The position numbers and the translations under genes are program-made. Shown piece by piece: positions 1 through 12,300 of a stretch of 64,000 bases of DNA. The first letter of the stretch is position 1. Each line of letters begins with the position of its first letter. The stretch is from assembly GCA_022835595.1 (NCBI GenBank), contig BQUP01000008.1:806001-870000 (forward strand), read 5' to 3'. Below the pieces are notes generated by a model. That model was not told the DNA's origin, made no database searches, and worked only from the letters and a program-made list of their open reading frames with translations. This DNA comes from Cystobasidium ongulense. Lineage: Eukaryota > Basidiomycota > Cystobasidiomycetes > Cystobasidiales > Cystobasidiaceae.

Positions 1-1338
1 GGAATTGCAAAAGCTACACATACCTTGGACCTTGCTATTCCTGCTGGAGACTCGTGAGTCTCACAACGCTTTTTACTAGTCCAGAGAGTACTACCGAATG
101 ACCAATCAAACAAGCCACGAGATCCAAACCTCCGAAAGGCTCGATCTGTGATGAGCTTGCCTGAAGCACTTCTCTTCGACACCGTCTTTCGTTTATAGTA
201 GAGTACAGATAGGTATGCAATAAGTATACCTACCATATGTAGCGAAATGACAGAGGCTAATGCTGTTTACACCTAGAAGCCGCCGTAGGCCTTGACCATT
301 CCAATTAATTTGTCGGCTGGCGCACCAGTATAACCAGCACTGGAAACGGTTTATGCAGATAGGCAGAGTGACCTCAGCCTATTTGACCATCTCTTCGGTG
401 CAAGAAAGCAGTGTGAGAAGAAGACTCACGGTACAGTTCTGAGGATGGTGTACTTGATCTTACGCTGATCTTGCCATCTTTCTTCCTTTGTCGTTGGATT
501 TGCGTCGGCCCAGTGTCTTGGCTCTGAGATATAGTGGTACCGGGCACCAGATAGCATCGAGAACGGTGTGCCGCAACCATCCCAAGGTTGCTCGACACCA
601 CAATAATATCTTGCTGCTTTTCCTTCATTTGCTACACCGAATACGCTTTTTAAGAATCTGATGGAAAATCTAGTCAGCCAATGAGCGTAGCAGTATCCAA
701 GCCAATCACATAAACATACCCATTCACTGCTTCTAGCGTCATGAACCTTAGCGCATCCTAGCGTCTTGAATCGGCACTCGTGCTTGTAGGCACAAAGAAG
801 ATTGACTTCAGTCTGTAACGCTCACGATCAGTTTACAGCAGGCATGAGACGAGGTGAAAAGGATGCTTGTGGTCTGCAGGTGAACATCTCCACAAGACTT
901 GCAGAGGCGGAATATCCGAAGCTGGGATGAAGTAGTTAGTGTGTTTGGAAGGAATCCTAATTCAGGCTTGACGCCGCTACCATTACTGACAAAATTTTCA
1001 TCTTTTTCTTTCTCATGGCGGGTTTTGTTCAAAAGACAGACACATTCGTCAGGCAGGTAGGGGCACTAGGCAGAGAAATCCGCCTTCCATGATGGATGTC
1101 CGTGTATCAGAGGCTGTACGCTCTAAAGAGCGGGGTACTGTATTTCAAAAAGTACCCCTCGAAATTCTGTGCCTTGCGAAGTTGCTGTAAAACAACCCAA
1201 TAAGCAACCACACTTCAAAAGCTACCGGCCCCATTCGCTCACTTTTCAAGGGTCCATAGCAGCATTCGCATCCTGGACACTAAAGCAGAGAATCAGCCGT
1301 GCGGCCCACATGCACTGCGACGTATCTATAGTCCCGAC
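1..1338. other. gene-poor stretch
   Basis: No convincing gene is seen. Short open frames on the minus strand (35-220, 374-628, 808-1032) carry no motif I recognise and do not join through plausible splice sites into a longer product. They could be pieces of a decayed gene or chance frames. Confidence 0.4.
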
Positions 1339-2059
1339 TTACTGTCCTCCGTTTTCCACCCACCAGGGATGCTTGCCATGCGTAAGCAGGTGCCACGCAA
1401 TAAATCCGATGTTCATGCCGGCCGCCAGATCACGATGATAAATTCGCTTGCGTCCAGGACATTGTAGCACACGCTGAGATGCCCCGCCATTACGCTTGAA
1501 ACGTGCCTTGGCCATTCTGGAACAGTAAACCACGTCAGCTCCTAGTGCTGTAGACACTCTGATCGCTGAACGGCGCTCACGTAGACCGCAGTCCATCTTG
1601 AGCTTCCTGATCGCTTGCAATTGTGCATAGCGGGTCCGGACACATCTGCGACGAGTATGCTTCGGTGACAACCACAACCTTGACCGGAAGGCGATTACAT
1701 CTCAGTCGTTTGACGAGCTGCCTCAGTCCGGATTTGGCGAAGTCTGCGGTGTGCATGTTCCTGGTGTTGCGTGTACCACTCATGCCGCATTCGTCTCCAA
1801 TAACCATGAGAAGCGGTGATTGCTGAACAATCCTGGGCCAAACCAAATTCGCAAACTGGGTGAATACCCTGTTGTGGAAGCGACGAACTTGTTGCACGCG
1901 GCGAAGACCACGTGACAGTACGCTTTGCTCGACTGGAGGGCCATCTCTGTTAGGTTCAAGCAATTGCTTATGTCGCGAAGAGGCTGGCTCTTTCCTGTCA
2001 ATGGTATTGAGGAGGTACGGGCTGCGGCCTTGCCGACACGTGCCCCGTAACCGTAGCAC
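1339..2059 (-). pseudogene. Fanzor (eukaryotic TnpB-like nuclease) relic
   Basis: Two overlapping minus-strand frames (2059-1577 and 1677-1339) carry the landmark motifs of the RuvC-like half of TnpB/Fanzor proteins in the right order. First comes a hydrophobic strand ending in Asp (LLMVIGDECG). Next is a basic stretch leading to VVVVTEAYSSQMCP, where E is the expected RuvC-II acid followed by the first Cys pair (CPDPLC). Last is LQCPGRKRIYHRDLAAGMNI, where D is the RuvC-III acid. Known members are RNA-guided DNA nucleases carried by transposons. The motifs lie in two different frames and the N-terminal half is not recognisable upstream (a stop lies just 5' of 2059), so this is a decayed copy rather than a working gene. 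The second zinc-finger Cys pair also looks incomplete. Element ends and a guide RNA were not found. Family call moderately sure; inactivity fairly sure. Confidence 0.6.
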
Positions 2060-3786
2060 GAGCCGTAGATTATCTTCCCCGGCCCTACGTCAGTTCACCT
2101 TTTTTTCCATGTGGTTCTTTGGTGTTTCGAGTATTTCTTTCCGGGCTCGAGGGAGGGCAGGCGGAGCCTTGTGTATGACGCCGCCTGGCACTTGGAACCG
2201 CGGTGCTCCCAGCTTACTCCGCTTCAGGAAACCCATTGTCGGCGTTGCCCTTTCTTTGACTTCTGTAAAGCTTGACCGGTACGAAGCATGACAGCGAGTA
2301 CCTACAGTCTCGTGAACTTGCCCACCAAATTTGCTTTGATAATTAGTTGAAGAGACAAGAGTGGACAGGTCAGAGAGTGCCCAATTTATGATAAATGGAA
2401 GGCATAGATCGATGGAAGGTCTGTCTTCCACCATGAATAAGCAGAGGCTTCCATAGAAGCATATATATACAGATCCATGTCCGTGGAAGGAAGAACTATC
2501 CACTTGGAGAAGGGAAGTGAAATCTGTTAGAATAGCCGCCATACGACCGATAGAAAGGTCATCTAGCTAGAACCTGCTGACTTTCCTTCACATATTGTGC
2601 TGCAATGTTTGCAATTCAGCTGAAACAGTGCACTCAGCTAGCCGAAGTGTGAATTTCGACTGCACCAAGCGCTACATCGTCGGTGAACCACGCGCACAAG
2701 GCACTGTGGCTTGATCCTGACGGGTCGCGCTCACGAGGCGTTGTAGCAGTAGCATATCAAGATCGTGCAGAGGCTGTCAGGTGTGTCTTCTGTTCTGCGG
2801 AGGTGGAGGTCGTGTGTTGGACCTAGGCTACCAGCCAAATCAGTGGAAACTTAGCACATGAGTCCGCTCGATCATCCAGTAAATGGGTTGCGTATCTGAA
2901 TGCTGAAGTACGAGGCGAGTAGGAGGGTATACTTGCTCGATAAAACACGCCCAAGATAATCTGTGAATCTGCAAGAGAAATCTGCTCCAAACGGCCGTTT
3001 TGCCTGAGCCAGCAATATTGTGGCGACCCGGCATATGGTCATTGATGAAATAACGAAAGCTTGCAATACCCCTGCCAGTGATTAGCCAGTCTAGTTGCAA
3101 TTGGTGTACTGGCTAGCTTCTCTGGCACCTCGTAGCTTGCCGGCCGATTCAGGTTATTTGCGCTCGTGAGCGACGCCCACAATTCATCTTCAGTTCAACT
3201 CGTCAGCAGCAAGAGCAGAAGCTGGACAGACAGGCGGCTTGAACAGCACAAGACGGTGCTTCAGCAGTCGCGACAGTGTAGTTTCGCGCTCTAGATCTGT
3301 CAGCAGCGAGACTCCGTATCTGGAGGCCGCATCTTTCGGTGAAGCAGCGACCTTGCCAGGCTGCAAGACAACAAGCAGCAGGAGCAAACCGAGTGACAGC
3401 GCCAATTCAAGGGAGTACCATCGCATTAGATCCACGGTAGTCTGGCTAGTGCGGTAGCAAAATCCGCCCTCACATCTAGAATACTTTGCTCGCGGCCATC
3501 AGTTTCGAGCCCATACAAGCAACGGCGCAACCACCTTCCCGCTGCAGAACTTCCAAAAGGAGCGCCGGCCAGAGGAGCAGCATCACTAAAATTGGTCGAG
3601 TAGGATCAGCTCTCAGCGGTTCGCAGACATATCTTTGGTCGATATAGACCTTCCGTTCTTATAAGCCCTGAACTCGCACTTCGGACAAGTGATCAGTTCC
3701 CCGGTATAACAAAAAATACAACCTCTCGCAAGACTAGAAAGCCCCAGAGTATCTCGTACCACATCTTTCCATTCTACCACATCAAC
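2060..3786. other. gene-poor spacer upstream of LARP
   Basis: A 150-codon minus-strand frame at 2090-2542 abuts the Fanzor relic and may be its eroded N-terminal part, but it has no motif to prove this. The rest holds only short frames, apart from the small candidate listed at 3190-3435. The last 300 bases should include the LARP promoter and 5' UTR; I see no clear TATA box. Confidence 0.35.
3190..3435 (-). CDS. possible small membrane protein, 81 aa
   Basis: A single open frame of 81 codons starts with a short polar stretch and a strongly hydrophobic segment (about residues 8-25, rich in Leu and Val). A basic C-terminal half follows. It could be a single-pass membrane protein or a signal-anchored peptide. 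I recognise no family. It lies about 350 bases upstream of the LARP start and points away from it, so the two would share a promoter region. A chance frame remains quite possible. Confidence 0.22.
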   Translation of the reverse strand: MDLMRWYSLELALSLGLLLLLVVLQPGKVAASPKDAASRYGVSLLTDLERETTLSRLLKHRLVLFKPPVCPASALAADELN

Positions 3787-6700
3787 ATGTCATCTATGGA
3801 CACTCCAGCTTCAAGTGCTGCGACTTCTTCCCCCTCTGTGGCTCGCTCAACGACCCTTCCGAGCGGAAGCGGCCGTCCTATGACTTGGGCAGAGCGTCTC
3901 GCAGGAAAAGCATCTTCGTCCGCTTCAACATCACCTTCAAATTCGCAAATCTCAAATAACCGCATCAACACTGACCGTCCTCCATCCTCGGTAGTTTCTA
4001 CGTCCTCGTCGTCACAGGCCGATTCCACAAAAGCCCCTGGCGACTCGAATCCGTCGTCATCCAGATCCACAATACAGAAAACCCCAAGGACAGCGTCGAA
4101 TGGATCAACGCTTAACGATAGAACCACTGCTGCCACGTCAACGTCCGTCGGCTCTCCAAATACCGGCAATTCTAAAGTCCCCACTTCTGCCGATTCCGGT
4201 TGGGGTGAAGCTGAAACAAGCGTAGATAGCAGTCGAGGAGAGAGGAGTAGGGTTCGCACTCATTCTGTCACGAATGCACCATCCGCAATGTCCAATTCAG
4301 TCGTCCAACAACCAATAGCGGACCTTAACAGCGCAGAAACAAGTAAAACAGGCGAAGCCGATATCTCCCCTGCTTCAACAGAGCAAACAAAGACATCACC
4401 TGGACCACCAAAAGTCAATATCTGGCAAGTCAGGAAGGAGGAAGCCGCAAAGAAAGCTGCTGAACAAGCAAAACTGAAAAAGGAGCAGGAAGCCCTTCAG
4501 AAACAGCAACAATCTACTGAAGCGTCAACATCGAAAGCTATATCATCGAACAAAGAGAAGGTCGAAACATCATCCTCCGATCCAGTATCAATTGGCACTA
4601 AAAGCGGAAAAAAGAAGCGCGACAATCAGAATCAGAATCAGCCTGCTGCTTCTACGAATTCGTCAGGTGCTACCGCAGGAAATACCCCCAACAAAGGCAA
4701 AGAAAGTAGTAAGAAGGGAGCAGCGAACAAGCAAACATCAAAAGGAACATCAACCACACCCAGGCAATCCAGTCAATCTTCGAACACTGGCAAAACAGCA
4801 TCTACTGGGACCGATACCGCGGCCGCTGCGATCACATCCGCAAATCAGTCTGATTGGCCGTCACCAGGTGAAGAAAAAGAAAGAGAAGATGCAGAGGGTT
4901 ACAAGAAGAATCAGAGTGTCAAAGGAAGTGAGGATGACGTCGTGCCGTCGAATCAGGGTAATGCCGAAGCGGGCACAAGTAGCCCTTCCAGAAGCAAGAA
5001 GCGTAAGTACACAGTCGGACCTTTTACAGACTTGTAAGCTGATGCCCTTTTTGCCTTTGCTTCTGCAGATACTTGGAAGACAATACAGCCAGATATCACA
5101 TTCGATTCTCCACTACCTTCGAGGAAATCGAGCGATGGCGGAAAGCCAGCAAAAACTGGCACAAAGCCACCAAAGCAGTCATCTTCAGATACTGCAGGAG
5201 CGAATGCATCATCGAGTAAAGATGTCTCTCGTAGCTCCTCGAAACAAACGAACAAAGATGCAGCACCGTCTGATAAGCAGACTCCGGTGGCTGCTTCACC
5301 GAAGGAATCCGTTACTCTTACCCTTCCTTCCAGTACTGCACAAAGCGAAGTGGAGTCGAGTGCACCAGTTATGGCGTCGACTCCCATAGATGTGCCTGTC
5401 AACTCTCAAGTTTCGAACCGAAATTTAGCAACGTCACCCTCAATCCAGCCACGCACTGGTTCAGCAAAGCAAATGCATACGGTACCGTCTCCGTTGCCTT
5501 CAAGCCTGCCTGCGAAACCAATTGGTGCACCTACTGGCGATATACCACGATCCCGTCTTTCTCCATCTATGCACGGTCTTTCACCTTCGATTTCGGCTGC
5601 ACCGCTTCGTTCAAGACAAAGTCCTGCGCCGCCCATGCCGTCGAACAATATCACGCCTGAGATGGGTGACATACCAAGTTTATCTGTCGGTAGGACAGGG
5701 GGCATATCTCAACACAGTAATGCATTTGACATCACACGCTCTCCTCCTGTCGGACAAGCTATGCTTCCTCCTCCATCCCAATTCGGGATGATGCCTTCTG
5801 CCCCTGGCCAAATGCCCTTCCACCCTTCTATTGCGCCTATGCCGCAATACACAGGTCAGCCTGGTAGAGGCAAGCGAGGTGGATTGAATGGCAATGCCGG
5901 CAGAACTGGTGGTCGGAGCAGTAATGGCGGCAATGGCCGGGTTTCCGGCTTTAATCCCAATAGAAATCCATCATCGAATGCATACGGACAAGGTACTACC
6001 TCGCCTATAATGGGACATCAGACTTTATATCAGCAAGGACAAGGTTATCCAGCTGGTCTTCCCCATCATTTCTATTTCGATCCATCTCAAGCTCAATCTC
6101 AGTTCAACTCGCCATTCGATGGGTCAGTAACAGGAGGCTTCAACAATGGCATGCCAGCGTATTACCCGCCCTTTATGTACCCTCCTCCTGCTCACGCAAA
6201 TGCCGAAGGCGTTTACTATCATCCAGGTGGAAGTCCAGCGCAGCAGCCTGCCGGACTTCCTTCTCACTCCCAGCAAGGTCGTCAGACGCAACAAGGCTAT
6301 CCTCTTTCGCCGCCACCCCCAAGATCGGCTGCACCTAGCGAAGCGAGTCAGATGTCTCAGCCGGAGTCACCTATGCCTGTCCTTCAACAGGGTACGATGC
6401 ATGGTGGAGCGCCTGTTTTCCAACCTATGCCTTCTGGATATCCTCCTCCATCAGGTCCAAATGGAGCTATCCCATCCAACATGCCCTTCGGCTCTCCTCC
6501 ACCTCAAATGAATACTATACCTCCATTCTCACCACCTCAACTGCCTCATCAGGCATTAGCTCAACCGCAACAACAAAACAGAGTTGCTCAAACTCCTCAA
6601 CCACAAATACAACAAGGAATACCCCAACATACGATGCAGATACAGCCACCCGCTTATGCTAGACCTTCACCTCTTTATGATTATAGCTTTATAATGTTCC

Positions 6701-7146
6701 CACCTGATGGAATCGCTTTCTGGGTGCTTGGTCAGATTGAATTTTATTTCTCGGCTGATAATTTGGTTAGAGATACTTTCCTTCGTCAATCGGTGCGTTG
6801 CCCTTTCTTTCTTTCTACTTTCCCCTTTTTTTCTGAAAATGCCTTTGCTGACTTTGACGCTCCTTTTTTCATCATCTTTTGTTTCGCATTTATCGACGAA
6901 ATAAAGATGGACGAAGAAGGATGGGTAGATATAGCATTAATAGCATCATTCCGTCGATTAAATAGCTTGACACAAGATATCCATTTAATTAGATCAATGA
7001 TGGAAACTTCATTCATGTGTGAAGTTAGAGAAATGAAAGTACGTAATAAAGAATGGAAATCTTGGATTTTACCTGGTGCTAGAAAAGTTCATTGGCAATA
7101 TCCTGAATCTAGCAATAGTAATCAGCAGTTACAACAACAACAACAG

Positions 7147-7188
<42 letters not shown>

Positions 7189-7335
7189 TTTGGACAGCAG
7201 CAATTTGGACAGCAGCAGTTTGGACAGCAATCTCAACAGGGTCTAGGAGCGCAAATACCTCAGCAGATGTATCAGCAGCCAATGCAGGAACAATCACAAA
7301 CTCGGCCACAACAAGCTGCTCCCCAGCCTCAGTAA
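3787..7335 (+). CDS. La-motif RNA-binding protein (LARP family, Slf1/Sro9-like)
   Basis: Exons 3787-5002, 5069-6792 and 6907-7335 give 1122 aa. Residues 1 to about 940 are low-complexity, rich in Ser, Thr, Pro and Gln, with a short KR-rich coiled stretch near 215-240 and an RGG-like Gly/Arg patch near 5860-5940. The La motif starts near residue 950 (FWVLGQIEFYFSADNLVRDT) and continues after the second intron (DEEGWVDIALIASFRRLNSL). A polyglutamine tract and three FGQQQ units follow. LARP proteins bind mRNA in the cytoplasm and affect translation or stability. The disordered N-terminus and C-terminal La motif match fungal Slf1/Sro9-type proteins, so this is not a genuine La protein with an adjoining RRM. 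The second intron (114 nt, splitting the La motif) is a multiple of three without a stop. Start ATG 3787; a second in-frame ATG is at 3796. Confidence 0.9.
7131..7233 (+). repeat. CAA/CAG polyglutamine tract and FGQQQ units
   Basis: Mixed CAA and CAG codons from about 7131 to 7188 code for roughly 19 glutamines. Three 15-base units coding for a Phe-Gly-Gln-Gln-Gln type repeat follow to about 7233. The tract sits at the C-terminus of the LARP protein and is likely length-polymorphic. Confidence 0.85.
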
Positions 7336-9377
7336 AGCACGCAATGAATCGGTCTGTACTGTTGCGAAAAACAGATGGATCGGCAGTCATTGATGGAGAA
7401 TACCCTAGCAATTCATTGCCCCACATATAGATCTATCGGTCCCTCGCGATTTATAAATGGCCGAGAACACAGGGGAGCATGGTGAAACTCGGCGGCCTAT
7501 TGATAATATAGACCCACATCAAGGCATTAAACATCGTTCTTGAGCTCTATCATTTGAAGAGCTTTTATGGATGCTAGTAGTATAATACGGCTTCGCTACA
7601 TTTCTTTTTTAATCTGTTGGAATAGTCTCGCGCCCGTATACATAGATCCTCAAACATCGAAAGGCAGCTTGGGTGGCAGTGTAAGCATGTCATAGAGCCT
7701 TGCTAGACATGTCTTGCAAACTCTTACCTTCGTTGCGCACTCTGGAAACTACAAAGCAAGACATGCTATCTTTTCTCTTTTTCGAATTCTACTATTGGTT
7801 AAGGCATATCGACTACGAGAGAGCCGACATATTTCAGTACATAGACAGGCTTTGAAGATGACATCGAGCGAAAGAGTGGCTGCTCCTTGTGGTGAAAATT
7901 GCAGCCTCGACCAGGCACGTTCAGAGGGGCTGGGAAATAGTGCCAGCCATCATTTGTGCTGCGCAAAGGGGAACATGCATGCTACCATATCATATCATAC
8001 ACGAAACTGGTACCAAGAAGGCGGCAAACGGGCACAGAGGAGATTAATGAAATGATATAATGTTGTCCGCAATTCTTTTTCTTTCTTTCTTTCCATTACA
8101 TTTACCTTGCTTTTGTTTCTTTTGTTTCTTTTCTTCTTTATTTCTTACCCGTGGCCATATAGGTATCTCTGGAGTGAGATTTTTTCAGTCTTCTTCATTT
8201 TTTGTGCTGTGCATGTAAGGGATAGATAGTAGTTGGCAATGTGTCGGGTCATGTGTAGTACCGTACCTCGGGCCAAACAAGACAATCAATCCAGTTTCGG
8301 GAAGAGTGTGAAAAGTGTGACTTGCCCTTGAGGACGGTAGTATGGCACGCTGCTGATGTACAGAATGGTAACTTAGTCCTCCTCTGAATATCATCCAGCA
8401 GGGATGGATGATACCGTGTCGCCGGGCATCCGCGAGATTCTTCTGGGCGATCATCTCGGCTTTCCCCTATTTTTACCGGTGGCTCACCAAACACGCGTCT
8501 GTGGCGGCAGGTTGACGACGCGGCTGGTTTTGATGGGCGTGGCCAACTTGCTGGTGGATGGACTGCAATCAGGATACTGTACCTACAGGCAGGCAGGACA
8601 TGGTGGAGTGAGTGGTGTATGTGCTGTGTTACATGATGTGTGCGCCTCACTCGACACGCGCTCTTGCAATGCAATTTGTTCAGGCCGATGGTTTGCGCAC
8701 AAAGTGGCGAGGAATGTGCCAAGTTGAAGGAGACGCGGGTGGATGAATTCAATGCAAGGAACTGTACATTACAGTGGATTAATCTGAGATGGTAATGGCT
8801 CATTAATGAGCATTAGTAAATGCGAGCAGCACTTGCTAATCAACGCTACAGCTCCCTTGTAATGGGATGGATGGGCTGGAATGGGGGCGCGCTTTGGTCC
8901 TTTGAAAATCCGAGCTTGGCCCTTTTCCGCCAGTGAGACGAGACGAGGACAAGGTCGCTCTTTGTCTTTGCTTCCACTCCATCCATCCATCTTTCCATCT
9001 TTCCCTCTCTTCTTGCATATTGCATTCTACTGGATTGACTCCATCGACGCCCTTCACTCTCGCCGCTCTACACGCTCGCCTCTCTACACGCTCCTCGTCA
9101 AGGACATCGACCGCATCAACGATATTGCTGTGAGTGCTGAATGGCACGCCTGCTTGGACAGAGACGAGTGACTGACTATGCTCCTGCCCGCCATCCTCAC
9201 TCACCTCGTCGCATCCCATCCCATCGCATCCCTCTCGCCCAACGCATGATCCCCTGCTGTGCCTCGTCCACTCACTCGACCACCCTCGAACGGGCACTGC
9301 CGGCACCCACACAGCATCGCCAACACGCACATACCGCACACACTCGTACACACTCGTACACGCTCACACTCCCAGCC
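7336..9377. other. 2 kb intergenic region
   Basis: No supported gene. It holds the LARP 3' UTR, pyrimidine-rich tracts (about 8076-8150) and, just before the next start, a CT-rich region with CATC/CATT runs (about 8970-9020) followed by CAC-rich sequence to 9377 that probably forms the promoter and 5' UTR of the secreted glycosidase. Overlapping frames at 8249-8803 and 8836-9351 look like chance. Confidence 0.5.
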
Positions 9378-10995
9378 ATGCGCTCATCCACACTCGTCGC
9401 CGCACTCGCCTCGGTCGCCTCGTTCACCTTTGCTGCCGGCCAGCAAACGGGTGGCAACGACAACCTTCGCATCCTGTCAGGGGGTGCCAGCAACCTCGTC
9501 AAAGAGAATGTCAACCTAGCTGCTGCCCCTGCTAGATCCCGTCATGCCACTCGCGACCACCGTGCTCTTGCACGAAACGCAAGAGAAAAAAGAAAGCCTT
9601 CAAACCCTTCTTCATCCATCAACAAGAGAGCTCGCAAATGCAAAGCTTCTTCATCCTCTTCATCATCAACCCCTTCATCGTCGTCATCTTCTGACGATGT
9701 CGCTGATCTGCGAGATGGCAACAAGCTAGCTAAACAGACTGGATCCCCTTCGAGCAGCTCTGGCAATGACTCCAAGACTATTGAAGATGAACAGAATGAT
9801 GTCTCCTCTGGTGGTCTCGGTGATTTAGATATCGACTCTACTTCTAGCTTTTTAAAGATTGGTAATATCTATGCTGGTTTCCTGCCAGGTGAGTGCGAAT
9901 ACACGCGGCGTTAGCAGCGTGCGTGCATCAGCATTTGCGCGTGCATTAGCAGCCTTCATTAGCATTTTCCAATTGTATTCAGATGCTGATCCTTCCTTAC
10001 ACAGACGACGGCTCAGGAGGTGGTGCCAAAGAAACAATGACCGACATTAACAAGATTCTACCCGCTAAATCAGCATTCTACGGTCGATATGCCCAAGTTT
10101 CAAATGGTAAAACATTCGACGGAAGCCAAATTTATTCAATGATGGACGATATCAAAGGTTCTGGTGCTATCCTACAAGCTTCGGTCATGCCCTACGGTAC
10201 TTGGTATGGTCTAACTGAAAGTGACAACTCAAACGCCGTCGCTATTGCAAAAGTCTGTAATGATATTTATAAAACTCATGGTATTGAAGTTTGGTTGAGA
10301 TTTGCTCATGAGAGTGAGTCCTTTCCACATAGCAAGATGAACAAAATGTCGGAATGAAGTTCTAACTCCTACTCTTCTTCCTCTCCTTTCCTTTCCCCAG
10401 TGAACTGGTATCAAACCGATGGAACATACTCTGGCGGCGTATCAGACTTCCAGACTGGATGGAAAGTAGTCGCAAAAGCTATTGAAGAACATGCTCCTGA
10501 AACAAAAATGTACTGGTCACCTAATGTCGGCTCTGATTCCGATTACGAAAAGTATTATCCTAAAGAAGGTCGCGTTGATGTCGTTGGCGTGAGTCGCTTC
10601 TTTCTAGCTTGGAGGTAGTTTCGGATACGGAATGTATTGACTGAACCTTTCTCTGCCCTCAATTTTACTAGTTCGACTGGTATCCTCAATCAGCAGGAGA
10701 ATCTTTCGTCGAAAAGGCGAAACCATTCCACGATAAATATGCAGTCAATGGAATCAAATTCTTCCAAGGAGAAACAGGATTGCATTATTCAGGATCAGAT
10801 CAAGAAAAGATGCAATGGGTCAAATCATTATCATCTCAAGAAACTCAGGATGCTATGCCTAACTACCTAGGTTTTGCTTGGTTTAATTATGATAAATTTG
10901 AAAATGGTAGACAAGTTGATTTTAAGATTATTAAACCTGATCAAGGTGCTTCTTCTGGTATCAATTCTCAAATTAGATCTTACTTCTCTAGCTAG
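9378..10995 (+). CDS. secreted GH26-like glycoside hydrolase
   Basis: Exons 9378-9888, 10005-10313, 10401-10588 and 10672-10995 give 443 aa. A signal peptide covers about residues 1-19. A low-complexity region rich in Ser with basic patches runs to about 155. A (beta/alpha)8-type domain starts at GNIYAGFLPDDGSGGG and runs to the end. Likely catalytic residues are Glu near 273 in FAHEMNWY (acid/base, at the exon 2/3 joint) and Glu near 370 in FFQGETG (nucleophile). YWSPN and VDVVGFDWYP between them fit a clan GH-A barrel. The layout resembles fungal GH26-type endo-mannanase relatives, so the target is likely a beta-mannan or related beta-glycan outside the cell or in the wall. The family is inferred from motifs only; a related GH-A family is possible. 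The Ser-rich N-terminal extension is unusual for plain GH26 enzymes. Confidence 0.8.
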
Positions 10996-12300
10996 AGGAG
11001 GATTTGAATTAGTCGGTTATACCACTTAGAACAAGTCAGGGGATATTTTGGAGATTGATTAGAGTCTTTCATGTGCTGGGCACAGAGATCATGTCATTCT
11101 TTCCCCTCTCTACCTACCTTTTCTCGTTTTCATCAAGCATTTTCTTTTCTTCTTCTTCTTCTTTTTAATGGGGTATAAAACTTCTCGCAAGCCGAGAATG
11201 GGGCTACAAATTACGATACATACGAACCTTTGGCTTAAAACCACGTACAACGATGGGGTGTTGTCAACAACAATGAACATGCTTTTCGTTCCTTCTTCGA
11301 TGGAACCCGTTTCCTCTACTTTCACTTCCTTCAATCTCTTTCAACAAAAATCAATCAACCCTTGGGCGGGATCAATAATAACGTTAATATGCAAGACACA
11401 TACGACCACAATCAACAAAACCTACACGACTTGGGAATGGCCTTTCTTTAATACTAGTTTTCTTAGCTTACTAGCCCCTCCTTTCCTTCACAAGACCAAT
11501 GCAGTGCATTTTCGAAAGTGAAAAAAAGGCGGATAGTAGTATGAATCTAGCCACAAATCGGCTTATTCCAAAGACGCACAATAGTCTTCTGGGCGGACTA
11601 CTTTACTCGCTCTGTCAACTCTCCCTCTCTACTTTATCACTTTCATTTCTCAAAGGACGATTCACCACGAATGATTAGCTAGGCTAGTTTTCAGTGTTTC
11701 GTTTGCAGCAAACTACAGGGGCAAGTTCCCCTCGTTAGGCTTTAATTACATTACAATGGATACTTCTCATGGGCTTATCCTTGCTTGCGAGGTCATGATA
11801 GATCCCTTGAAAGACTATATATCCTTCTTTATCCTTACTTTTCTTTACCAATGCTTCTTTTCACCGGGTTTACCTGTGGCTTTCCTTCTGTGAAAGGAAG
11901 CAACTTTTTGAGGGGGTTTATATATATTCGCTTAGACGATTGATGTTGATCATTCTATTAGGGATAGGAGTAATGGTGTTATCTTACATTTCATGATTCC
12001 GCTTCCTGTTCCCCCTCTCTTTTTGTAGCTATACTTTTATAGATTCATCCTCTTTCCAGTTCATTCTATCCTTCTTCTTATTAATCCCTCTCACTTGCTC
12101 AGTTGATGCTACTATATCACGCTTGCTTGCTACTGGCCTGACGGTGTATTCCAGTCTATGCACGACGGTTGACTCGCCACTGAATAGCAAAGGCAGCCAA
12201 ATTGTTTATCAACGCTGCTCACCTCAGCACCTTTTAACACGTATTTGAGTATCACCACGACAGCAGCAGCAGCTACTCTACTGCACATACAGGCATCATC
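10996..12300. other. 1.3 kb intergenic region
   Basis: No supported gene. The stretch is AT-leaning with long pyrimidine runs and includes the 3' UTR of the glycosidase and the promoter of the LC8 gene. A 117-codon frame (11168-11521) has no recognisable feature and is treated as chance. Confidence 0.5.

Noticed and set aside
3774-4259. Minus-strand frame of 161 codons opposite the LARP N-terminus
   Set aside because: Acidic, low-complexity shadow of a Ser/Thr-rich coding strand; no motif or start context of its own.
5287-7335. A continuous 682-codon frame as a separate gene
   Set aside because: It is exon 2 plus a read-through intron plus exon 3 of the LARP gene; the first exon joins it through a good GTAAGT...TTCTGCAG intron in frame.
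8249-9351. Overlapping frames of 170-185 codons upstream of the glycosidase
   Set aside because: They overlap each other on both strands, have skewed composition and no domain features.
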